Source: Planctomycetota bacterium | Lineage (GTDB): Bacteria > Planctomycetota > UBA1135 | NCBI GenBank assembly: GCA_029243845.1 | Contig: JAQWRF010000132.1 | Span: forward strand, 1-15,969 | Direction of reading: 5' to 3' | DNA length: 15,969 nt | Shown here: positions 6,324 to 13,077 of the stretch, one piece after another | Layout: every line of letters starts with the position of its first letter | Numbering within the stretch: the first letter of the stretch is position 1 | The notes under the pieces: model-generated | What the model was told of the DNA's origin: nothing | The model's input: the letters and a program-made list of their open reading frames with translations, nothing else | Databases searched by the model: none | Made by a program: the position numbers and the translations under genes

Positions 6324-8132
6324 ATGAGCAAATCATTCCCTCCCGAGCGCATTCGCAACTTTTCGATTATCGCGCATATCGACCATGGTAAATCTACTTT
6401 GGCCGACCGCTTTCTAGAAATGACCGGCGCTGTTGACAACCGTAAGAAACAGGCGCAGCAACTCGATTCGATGGATATCGAGCGTGAGCGTGGTATTACC
6501 ATTAAAGCTGCTGCTGTGTCATTAACGACAATGGTTAATGGCGACGAGTACCTGCTCAACCTTATCGATACTCCGGGGCACGTTGACTTCGCTTATGAAG
6601 TTGAAAAATCTTTGCAAGCATGTGAAGGAGCGGTGTTGTTGATAGACGCTGCGCAGGGAATCCAAGCGCAGACTGTGGCGAATGCGATGCTGGCGATGGA
6701 GCAAGACATGACCATCATCCCGGTATTTAACAAAGTCGATTTGCCCCACGCGCGCCCCGAAGAATTCGCGAGCGAGCTTGAAAACACCTTATTGCTTGAG
6801 CCCGAGTTGGCGCTGCACTGTTCCGCAAAAACCGGTCAAGGCGTTGATGCCGTCATCGAAACTATTGTAGATCGCGTCGGACATCCGCAAGGCGACCCTG
6901 ATGCTCCACTGCAGGCTTTGATCTTTGACGCTAAGTACGACGAATACCGCGGCATTGTGGTTTATCTCAGGATTATCAATGGCACATTACGCAAGGGCGA
7001 CATCGCACACACTATTGGTGTTGGCGCCGACTACGAAGCTGTTGATATCGGAAAGTTCATGCCGAAGATGGTGCCGCACGATACTTTATCAGTCGGCGAG
7101 GTGGGTTACTTCATCTCGAATATCAAGAAACTAGAAGACGTCCGCGTTGGTGACACCATGACTGTTGCTAAGGGCCAGCAAGCGGAAGCCCTTCAAGGGT
7201 ACCGCGAGCCGCAGCCGATGGTGTGGTGTGGCGTGTTCCCTGTTAGCTCGGGCGATTTCGAAGACCTGCGTGCGGCATTGAATCAACTCAAATTGAACGA
7301 TTCATCGATCGTTTTCGAGCCCGAATCGTCTGAGGCCTTGGGCTTTGGTTTCCGTTGTGGTTTTCTTGGTTTGCTACACATGGAAATCGTGCAAGAGCGC
7401 CTCGAGAGAGAATCTGGCTTGAACGTCGTTCAAACTGCGCCCTCGGTGCCATACCAGATAGTACTGAAAGACGGTTCCGTAAAAGACATTCGCTCGCCTG
7501 GAGCGCTGCCCGACCCTAATATGTTTGAAGACATTCAAGAGCCGATTGTGTGTACAAACATATTGGTACCTACCGAGTCCATTGGCGCCATCATGTCACT
7601 ATGCGCCGAACGCCGAGGAACATTCCTCCGCCAAGATCATCTATCGGCAAACCGCGTAATGCTCGCCTGGGATTTACCTCTCGCTGAAATCATTTACGAC
7701 TTCTACGACAAACTAAAATCTGGCACTAAGGGTTACGGCACAATGAACTTCGAGTCACCAAGATTTGAGACTGCCAACCTGGTCAAGATGCGAATTCTTG
7801 TTTCCGGCAACGAGGCTGACGCGCTGTCCACTATTTGTCACGCCGACAATGCTCAGCGACGCGGGCGTGCTGTGCTCAAGGTGTTACGTAAAGAAATTCC
7901 GCGTCATCAGTTTGAGGTTTCGCTACAGGCTGCTGTTGGCGGAAAGATTTTAGCACGCGAGAACATTCGTGCCTTGTCAAAGAATGTTACGGCTAAATGC
8001 TATGGTGGTGACATCACCCGTAAGCGTAAACTATTGTCCAAACAGAAAGAAGGCAAGAAGCGGATGAAGAGTATAGGAAATGTTGAAGTACCGCAAAAAG
8101 CATTCTTGTCTGTGCTTACTACCGACGAATAA
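6324..8132 (+). CDS. lepA: Elongation factor 4 (LepA, ribosome back-translocase GTPase)
   Basis: LepA is a ribosome-binding translational GTPase related to EF-G, implicated in back-translocation and in initiation or assembly under stress. The 602-residue protein is close to E. coli LepA (599). GTPase motifs are complete: G1 AHIDHGKST (17-25), G2 RGITI (56-60), G3 DTPGH (82-86), G4 NKVD (136-139), G5 SAKTG (167-171). The LepA-specific C-terminus is present, including RENIRALSKNVTAKCYGGDI and KRKLLSKQKEGKKRMK, and it ends VPQKAFLSVL. That distinguishes it from EF-G, TypA and RF3. The ATG lies three bases after the rdgB stop and lacks a strong Shine-Dalgarno match. lepB follows after five bases, the classical lep gene order. 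Confidence 0.98.
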   Translation: MSKSFPPERIRNFSIIAHIDHGKSTLADRFLEMTGAVDNRKKQAQQLDSMDIERERGITIKAAAVSLTTMVNGDEYLLNLIDTPGHVDFAYEVEKSLQACEGAVLLIDAAQGIQAQTVANAMLAMEQDMTIIPVFNKVDLPHARPEEFASELENTLLLEPELALHCSAKTGQGVDAVIETIVDRVGHPQGDPDAPLQALIFDAKYDEYRGIVVYLRIINGTLRKGDIAHTIGVGADYEAVDIGKFMPKMVPHDTLSVGEVGYFISNIKKLEDVRVGDTMTVAKGQQAEALQGYREPQPMVWCGVFPVSSGDFEDLRAALNQLKLNDSSIVFEPESSEALGFGFRCGFLGLLHMEIVQERLERESGLNVVQTAPSVPYQIVLKDGSVKDIRSPGALPDPNMFEDIQEPIVCTNILVPTESIGAIMSLCAERRGTFLRQDHLSANRVMLAWDLPLAEIIYDFYDKLKSGTKGYGTMNFESPRFETANLVKMRILVSGNEADALSTICHADNAQRRGRAVLKVLRKEIPRHQFEVSLQAAVGGKILARENIRALSKNVTAKCYGGDITRKRKLLSKQKEGKKRMKSIGNVEVPQKAFLSVLTTDE

Positions 8133-8137
8133 TTTGT

Positions 8138-9550
8138 ATGGCTAAGAAGAAAGAAAAATCAAAGCATCCTTTTCGCGAAAACATCGAAGTGGTGGTGTTT
8201 GCGATTATTATGGCCATGGGCCTAAAGGTGTTTGCGATTGAGGCTTATCAAATACCCACCGGTTCCATGCAACCGACGCTAATGGGCACCGAACTGCTTG
8301 ACCCTGCGACCAAGCGCCCTGCTGGCCGGTTGAATGATCGAGTGTTGGTGGACAAGGTGTCATACTTTTTCAGGGATCCGCAACGCTGGGAAGTCGTCGT
8401 TTTCCGTTACCCTCTTCTTACGCATAACAACTACGTCAAGAGGCTCGTTGGCATGCCCAACGAACAACTCTGGATTGACGGCGGTAATTTATACGCCCGC
8501 GAACTTGGCAGTGACGACGATTTTGTTGTTTTAACGAAGCCGTGGAAAGTCATGCAAAACATCTGGAAGAAAGTTTTGCCTGGCGTAGGCGACGACCCAA
8601 TTCAATGGCATGGTTGGAGCACAACTGGCAAGGCTACACCGAACGATGCAGGACACATAGTTTTTAGCGGTAACGGTAAAACGGAATATGCCTCGAGCAT
8701 TCGTAACGGTTACCTGCACGGCTATCCAGACGAAATTTATTTTTCGGTGCCGAATACCTCATCGCGCTCACGCGAAGTTGTCGGCGATTTGCGTTTACAG
8801 TTTCAGTTAGACGGCCAGCAGGCAACAGGTAGCATCGACGTTGGATTAGAGCTTGGCAACAATATTCTCAGTGCTAAGTTTAATGCCTCGGGTTCATTGA
8901 TTTTGTCACTGCCTACTGGCGAACAACGCACCATTGATATTCCGGATCGCTTTAATGGCGAGGTCGATATCGCATTCTGGGATCACCATTTCCGCGTAGC
9001 GTTAGGTGATAATATTGTGTTTGACGAGACGCTTGACATTGAACCGCACACCACAAAACTTCCCCGCAACCGCATGGCCTTTACGGTGAATGGAAGCCAA
9101 TGGATATTAAGCCCCGTTAAGGTGTCGCGTGACATCCACTATTTGCCACCCCGTCAAAATGCAGCGCCTGTCTTCGAAATAACTGAAGGAAACTATTTCA
9201 TGATGGGCGATAACACCCAGAACTCTTTAGATAGTCGTGATTGGCAACGAGAAACTTTTAGTTACGATAACGGCGATGACACTACCTTCAAGATTATGGG
9301 CGATCACCTGCAACACGGCTCTGACCCGATGTACAATAATCCGCGCTGGAACATGAGCCATGACATCATGACGCTACGTGACGAATTCGGGAACATCCAC
9401 ACTCTTGATGGAGACCTGGTTAAGCAGTCTGCAGATGTCCTGCAACACGCCCCGTTGGTGCCACGTAATTACATGCTTGGGCGCGCGTTGGCTGTATTTA
9501 TGCCGCTAAAACCACTCTCTCCGATTAACCGTTTTAATTTAGTCCAATAA
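8138..9550 (+). CDS. lepB: Signal peptidase I with two large periplasmic insertions
   Basis: Signal peptidase I cuts signal peptides from exported proteins at the outer face of the inner membrane. A short Lys-rich cytoplasmic tail (1-10) precedes one membrane helix (about 15-36). The catalytic serine is Ser43 in IPTGSMQPT and the general-base lysine is Lys101 in NNYVKRLVGMP. Box D/E is GNYFMMGDNTQNSLDSRDW at 351-369, and a final motif VPRNYMLGRALAVF begins at 441. At 470 residues it is much longer than most family members. About 115-345 is an insertion between the lysine box and box D/E. Its second half (about 212-325) is rich in short beta-strand-like stretches. A second insertion, about 370-438, precedes the last motif. 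Catalytic residues are intact, so it is probably active. It lies five bases after lepA and one base before lptB. Confidence 0.94.
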   Translation: MAKKKEKSKHPFRENIEVVVFAIIMAMGLKVFAIEAYQIPTGSMQPTLMGTELLDPATKRPAGRLNDRVLVDKVSYFFRDPQRWEVVVFRYPLLTHNNYVKRLVGMPNEQLWIDGGNLYARELGSDDDFVVLTKPWKVMQNIWKKVLPGVGDDPIQWHGWSTTGKATPNDAGHIVFSGNGKTEYASSIRNGYLHGYPDEIYFSVPNTSSRSREVVGDLRLQFQLDGQQATGSIDVGLELGNNILSAKFNASGSLILSLPTGEQRTIDIPDRFNGEVDIAFWDHHFRVALGDNIVFDETLDIEPHTTKLPRNRMAFTVNGSQWILSPVKVSRDIHYLPPRQNAAPVFEITEGNYFMMGDNTQNSLDSRDWQRETFSYDNGDDTTFKIMGDHLQHGSDPMYNNPRWNMSHDIMTLRDEFGNIHTLDGDLVKQSADVLQHAPLVPRNYMLGRALAVFMPLKPLSPINRFNLVQ

Positions 9551-9551
9551 T

Positions 9552-10280
9552 ATGAGCATTATTCTAGAAACTAAAGGTGTCAGTAAATCATTCAAAGGAC
9601 GCGCCGTTGTTAACGGCGTCGACTTAGTTGTTAACGATGGAGAAATCGTTGGTCTGCTTGGGCCCAACGGCGCTGGCAAGACGACCACTTTTAATATGTG
9701 CATGGGAATGGTTGCTCCGGACAGTGGGAAAATTTTATTGCGCGATGAAGACGTTACGGGCATGCCGATATATCAACGTGCACGGCGCGGCTTAGGCTAC
9801 TTGGCTCAAGAGGCTTCCGTTTTTCGTAAGCTATCAGTGGCCGATAATATTCTTGCCGTACTTGAAACTTTGTCACTAAATAAAATAGAGCGCCAGCAAA
9901 AGTGCGACGCGCTACTCGAAGAATTTGGTCTGGCTCATTTACGTGATAGCATGGGCGAAGTCCTATCTGGCGGCGAGCGTAGACGCGTCGAAATTGCGCG
10001 CGCCCTAGCGACTAACCCAAAATTGATTTTACTAGACGAGCCCTTCAGTGGCGTAGACCCCATTGCCGTTGAAGACATTCAGTCCATTTTGGTGCAGCTG
10101 CAAGCAAAAGGTATTGCCATCTTACTAACCGACCATAATGTACGCGAAACTCTCAGTATTACTAACCGCTCGTACATTTTGTCATCCGGTACGGTTCTCG
10201 CAGAAGGAACAGCGGAAGAACTAGTGCACAATAGTGCAGTGCGTAAGGTCTATTTAGGCGAGAATTTCGAGTTAAGCTAA
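9552..10280 (+). CDS. lptB: LPS export ABC transporter ATP-binding protein
   Basis: LptB is the ATPase of the LptB2FG complex, which lifts lipopolysaccharide from the inner membrane onto the Lpt bridge to the outer membrane. The 242-residue protein has Walker A GPNGAGKTT (37-45), the Q-loop in YLAQEASVF, signature LSGGERRRVEIARAL (138-152), Walker B LILLDEP (158-164), the D-loop region SGVDPIAVEDI, and the H-loop TDHNVRET with His195. RRRVEIARAL, DHNVRETL and the terminal VYLGENF are characteristic of LptB rather than of branched-chain amino-acid transporters. No lptA, lptC, lptF or lptG is in the window. It starts one base after the lepB stop; 69 bp separate it from etfB. Confidence 0.96.
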   Translation: MSIILETKGVSKSFKGRAVVNGVDLVVNDGEIVGLLGPNGAGKTTTFNMCMGMVAPDSGKILLRDEDVTGMPIYQRARRGLGYLAQEASVFRKLSVADNILAVLETLSLNKIERQQKCDALLEEFGLAHLRDSMGEVLSGGERRRVEIARALATNPKLILLDEPFSGVDPIAVEDIQSILVQLQAKGIAILLTDHNVRETLSITNRSYILSSGTVLAEGTAEELVHNSAVRKVYLGENFELS

Positions 10281-10309
10281 AGCAAGTCATCCGAGAAAAT
10301 GATGGCAAG

Positions 10310-10344
10310 GGTAGAATATCGCGCCCCCAGTCACACGATATACC
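10310..10344 (+). promoter_or_regulatory. Imperfect stem-loop in the lptB-etfB gap
   Basis: The left arm GGTA-GAA-TATCG (10310-10321) pairs with CGATATACC (10336-10344). This gives nine base pairs with a three-base bulge and a 14-base C-rich loop, ending five bases before the etfB ATG. It lies in the second-largest gap of the operon and could shape the etfB leader or be a protein site. No T-run follows, so it is not a classical terminator. A TAGAAT at 10312-10317 resembles a -10 box, but I find no matching -35. Function is unproven. Confidence 0.3.
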
Positions 10345-10349
10345 TTGTC

Positions 10350-11087
10350 ATGGAAATTTTTAGCTTCGTTAAACGCGTCCCTTCCACAACCGCTAATGTG
10401 GAAATAAAAGACCAGCAACTCGACACCTCAGGTTGCGAGTTCGAGATCAATCCTTACGACCGCTTCGCGGTTGAAGAAGGTTTGCGCCAAAAAGAGGCTG
10501 CTGGCGGCGGCACCGTCACCGCTGTTAGTTTTGGCGACGACGCTTCGCAAAAAGAATTGCGCACAACTTTGGCGATGGGCGCCGACGCTGCCTTATTGCT
10601 GAAGAATGACGCAGCTGATTCTGCCGACGCCGCCACCACTGCCAAAGTGATTGCTGCTGCAATCGGCGAGCGTAGTTTTGATTTACTGTTGTTTGGCAAG
10701 CAATCTGTCGGCCACGATCAACACGGCGTTGGCGCTGGTGTTGCGACTCGCCTGGGCATTCCTTGTATCACCGAAGTTATTTCTTTAGACATCTCCGCGG
10801 GACAGGTTACTGCGCAACGCGGTGTCGAAGGTGCCGTTGAAACTATTACTGCAAGCTTGCCTTGCGCAATTACTTGTCAAAAAGGTCTTAACGAACCACG
10901 CCTTGCTTCATTGAAGGGCATCATGGCTGCTAAAAAGAAGCCGCTCGAGTCTGTCGACGTCGAAATGCCGGCGTTGGCGCTCATTGTCGAGTCTACTCAA
11001 CCACCAGCTGCTCGCCCAGCAGGACGCATCGTGAATAACGCTGCCGAATTGGTCGACGCTCTGCGTAACGAAGCAAAAGTTCTATAA
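10350..11087 (+). CDS. etfB: Electron transfer flavoprotein subunit beta
   Basis: EtfB pairs with EtfA to carry electrons from dehydrogenases, such as acyl-CoA dehydrogenases, to the quinone pool or other acceptors; it binds AMP or, in bifurcating forms, a second FAD. The 245-residue protein has the family N-terminus (FVKRVPS), INPYDRFAVEEGLR, the nucleotide-binding segment GKQSVGHDQHGVGAGVATRL (116-135), and the recognition-loop region GLNEPRLASLKGIMAAKKK, with Leu188 at the position of human ETF-beta Leu195. It ends ELVDALRNEAKVL. I prefer ATG 10350 because homologues begin with an M-x-I-type strand. In-frame ATGs at 10299 and 10302 would add up to 17 residues with no family counterpart. 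etfA follows after 12 bp. No partner dehydrogenase or ETF:quinone oxidoreductase is in the window. Confidence 0.96.
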   Translation: MEIFSFVKRVPSTTANVEIKDQQLDTSGCEFEINPYDRFAVEEGLRQKEAAGGGTVTAVSFGDDASQKELRTTLAMGADAALLLKNDAADSADAATTAKVIAAAIGERSFDLLLFGKQSVGHDQHGVGAGVATRLGIPCITEVISLDISAGQVTAQRGVEGAVETITASLPCAITCQKGLNEPRLASLKGIMAAKKKPLESVDVEMPALALIVESTQPPAARPAGRIVNNAAELVDALRNEAKVL

Positions 11088-11091
11088 GAGG
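11087..11091 (+). promoter_or_regulatory. Ribosome binding site of etfA
   Basis: AGAGG lies eight bases before the etfA ATG at 11100. It is the best Shine-Dalgarno-like site among the starts in this window; most others have none. Confidence 0.55.
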
Positions 11092-11099
11092 TAAATTAA

Positions 11100-12038
11100 A
11101 TGTCATCCGTACTAGTTATTCTTGAAACTCGCCAGGGCGAGCTACGTCCTTCGTGCCTTGAAGCTGTTGGTGCAGCTCGCGTCATTGCCGATGCCAAAGG
11201 TTGCGCGGTGGTTGCTCTCGCACCCGAATCTGCCAACCTCGATGCTGCCGTTATTGGTGCCGCAGGCGCGGATCAACTAATGGTCGCTACTGCTGAAGTG
11301 CACTCTGCCGATGCCGCTGCTGCAACTGCTGCGCGTGTCGCTAGAGAAATTAGCGCCAACACAGTGTTACTTACCGCGACTGTTCGCGGCCGCGACATCA
11401 CCCCGCGCATCGCTGCCCTGCTCGATACGGGCTTTGCTCCTGACTGCACAGCGGTCGACGCAAACACCATGGTCTTTACCCGCCCAATTTGTGGTGGCAA
11501 AGCTTTTAGCAACGTAAGAATAAACGGAGACGTTGTAGTTGCAAGCTTGCGCCCTAACTTCTTTAATGCTGCCGGGCGTGAACACACTGCCGAAGCAAGC
11601 GAAGTCCCAAGCGAGGCTGCCAAAGCACAGGTGATTGAAGTCGCAGCACAAAGCGGTGAACGTCCGGATGTTGCCGAAGCATCTATTGTTATATCCGGCG
11701 GCCGCGGAATGGGAAGCCCTGACAACTGGCATTTACTTGAAAAAGTTGCCGATGTAATCCCTGCTACAGGCCTTGGCGCATCCCGGGCAATAGTCGACTC
11801 AGGATGGCGTCCACATAGTGAGCAGGTTGGTCAAACAGGTAAAACCGTTTCACCAGAGCTATACATTGCGGTTGGCATCTCAGGTGCAATCCAACACTTG
11901 GCCGGCATGAGCTCGTCAAAGGTTATTGTGGCAATCAATAAAGACGCCGACGCCCCTATCTTTAAGCATGCCACTTACGGCATTGTTGGCGACGCTCTCG
12001 AAATATTGCCCGAGCTTGCTGCCGAGCTAGAGAAGTAA
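11100..12038 (+). CDS. etfA: Electron transfer flavoprotein subunit alpha
   Basis: EtfA holds the electron-carrying FAD of the ETF heterodimer. The 312-residue protein has an N-terminal adenine-nucleotide-hydrolase-like fold (about 1-185). The C-terminal FAD domain follows, with [20 protein letters not shown] (199-218), [20 protein letters not shown] (226-245), [20 protein letters not shown] (246-265) and HLAGM (266-270). These are the diagnostic FAD contacts of the family. Length is normal (310-330). It follows etfB with its own AGAGG site. Its stop is one base from the stop of the convergent oxidoreductase gene, so its terminator must lie inside that gene; a strong inverted repeat is present 78 bases on. 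Whether this ETF is a simple carrier or electron-bifurcating cannot be settled by eye. Confidence 0.97.
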   Translation: MSSVLVILETRQGELRPSCLEAVGAARVIADAKGCAVVALAPESANLDAAVIGAAGADQLMVATAEVHSADAAAATAARVAREISANTVLLTATVRGRDITPRIAALLDTGFAPDCTAVDANTMVFTRPICGGKAFSNVRINGDVVVASLRPNFFNAAGREHTAEASEVPSEAAKAQVIEVAAQSGERPDVAEASIVISGGRGMGSPDNWHLLEKVADVIPATGLGASRAIVDSGWRPHSEQVGQTGKTVSPELYIAVGISGAIQHLAGMSSSKVIVAINKDADAPIFKHATYGIVGDALEILPELAAELEK

Positions 12039-12039
12039 T

Positions 12040-13038
12040 TTATCGACGTTGGTAATCGGCGAGCAAAGCTTCGACCAAATACTGACGCCGAATTAAATCC
12101 TCATCGATTGCCACCGAAGCGCGTGAACTAGTTATTAAGTTCACGCGCTTTAAAAATTGGCGCAGGTTTTGTTCCATCGGGTCGCCTACGCTGACAGCGT
12201 TTTGCGGTTCATTGGCGTGAGCGGCAAACTGCATTTGATAATGCTCTCCTATGATGCGATGACATAGCTTGTCGTCGATCGAATATTCTGCTGGCGGAGG
12301 GAGTGTACCCATGTCTTCTAAAATAATCTCACATTCTAATACGCGTGAATGCGTGCAATACTCAAAGCGTAATGCCGAATCTAGGGAGTCGCTAGAATGT
12401 TCAGCGTATGCGACTTTTTCAATGTGTGCGGGGCCAGGAGAAATCTTTTGAATAAGGCTTAACGGATGAGACAAAATGTCTTGCCAGCGATGTTCGCCGC
12501 GTAATTTAGGCGACAGCAACATCGAAAACTTACGTGCCGTAGTAATATCACCTAGCGGATGCAAAGTTTGCCACGCATCTAAAGTGAAGGGCCATTGACA
12601 ATTTTCGATGATCAGCAATTCGTTAGCGCTAAATGCACGAATCAAATCATCGCAATGCCTCGCACCCGATGTGGACAAGGGCTTTTCGCAAAAAACATGG
12701 GCTTGAGAATCGAGGCATTGTTGAATCCAATCAATGTGAGTGTTGGTAGGCGAAGCAATAATGACCACATCAGGATTCATTTCCGCCAACATGTCCTCTT
12801 CTTCGGCGTAAACTTCGGGACGTATACCGTCCGCCAATAATTCTTCGCTTGCCGCGCGTGCGGAATCGTAGTTTGAGCAGACTATCGCAACGATTTCAGC
12901 ACCTGCGGAATGCGCTTGGCGCGCCAGAAAACCACCAGTGCCCATGACCGTTCTTCGTGCCCCAACAACTGCGACGCGCAAGCCATCACCAATGGTTTGA
13001 GGCTTATCGGGAGTTGGCTGAGAAGATGGCGACGTCAT
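12040..13038 (-). CDS. Gfo/Idh/MocA-family NAD(P)-dependent oxidoreductase
   Basis: Members of this family oxidise or reduce sugars, inositols, bile pigments and similar compounds with NAD(P). The 332-residue protein begins with a hydrophilic tail (1-19) and then a Rossmann fold: RVAVVGARRTVMGTGGFLAR (21-40), DVVIIASPTNTHIDW (90-104), and CEKPLS (117-122) with the family's conserved Glu-Lys-Pro. The C-terminal alpha/beta domain contains HPLSL (191-195), which may place a catalytic His. The glycine motif GARRTVMGTGG is longer than the usual GxGxxG, a variant seen in some subfamilies. Substrate is not evident. It reads against the flanking operon, tail to tail with etfA (one-base gap) and head to head with the GT9 gene (30-bp gap). 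With a GT9 neighbour a surface-sugar role is possible but unproven. Confidence 0.88.
   Translation of the reverse strand: MTSPSSQPTPDKPQTIGDGLRVAVVGARRTVMGTGGFLARQAHSAGAEIVAIVCSNYDSARAASEELLADGIRPEVYAEEEDMLAEMNPDVVIIASPTNTHIDWIQQCLDSQAHVFCEKPLSTSGARHCDDLIRAFSANELLIIENCQWPFTLDAWQTLHPLGDITTARKFSMLLSPKLRGEHRWQDILSHPLSLIQKISPGPAHIEKVAYAEHSSDSLDSALRFEYCTHSRVLECEIILEDMGTLPPPAEYSIDDKLCHRIIGEHYQMQFAAHANEPQNAVSVGDPMEQNLRQFLKRVNLITSSRASVAIDEDLIRRQYLVEALLADYQRR
12117..12150 (+). terminator. Perfect 13-bp inverted repeat, candidate terminator of the etfA end of the operon
   Basis: AAGCGCGTGAACT (12117-12129) and AGTTCACGCGCTT (12138-12150) are perfect reverse complements around an eight-base loop, AGTTATTA. 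On the + strand the stem is followed by TAAAAATT. The U-tract is therefore only three bases (12149-12151), weaker than a textbook intrinsic terminator. The repeat lies 78 bases past the etfA stop, inside the antisense oxidoreductase gene, where it encodes KRVN...SSRA. On the - strand CGGTGGC follows it, so it would not terminate that gene's own message. The dyad is certain; its role is inferred. Confidence 0.5.
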
Positions 13039-13045
13039 GCTTAAT

Positions 13046-13077
13046 TGCGGTTATCCTAGCGTAACGAAATGACCGCA
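13046..13077. promoter_or_regulatory. Operator-like dyad in the divergent gap
   Basis: TGCGGTTAT (13046-13054) and ATGACCGCA (13069-13077) form an inverted pair matching at eight of nine positions, with a perfect outer TGCGGT/ACCGCA. The half-sites are separated by 14 bases, about 23 bases centre to centre, or two helical turns. The pair sits between the divergent oxidoreductase and GT9 starts and includes the GT9 ATG. The geometry suits a dimeric regulator controlling both genes. A six-base perfect dyad can occur by chance, so confidence is low. Confidence 0.3.

Noticed and set aside
6203..6559. A 118-codon - strand open frame across the rdgB-lepA junction.
   Set aside because: Both + strand genes are unambiguous here and the antisense translation has no protein family features.
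10612..11370. Similar Ala-rich stretches in EtfB (SADAATTAKV) and EtfA ([12 protein letters not shown]), seen as a possible recent duplication.
   Set aside because: The N-terminal domains of ETF alpha and beta are known to share a fold, and both stretches are simple Ala-rich helices; the DNA similarity does not extend further.
11273..11732. Long open frames on the - strand inside etfA (up to 150 codons).
   Set aside because: They lie antisense to a clear, full-length etfA, their composition follows the codon bias of the + strand gene, and they show no recognisable motif.
12269..12840. + strand open frames antisense to the Gfo/Idh gene.
   Set aside because: They are shadows of the - strand oxidoreductase, whose Rossmann and EKP motifs are clear.
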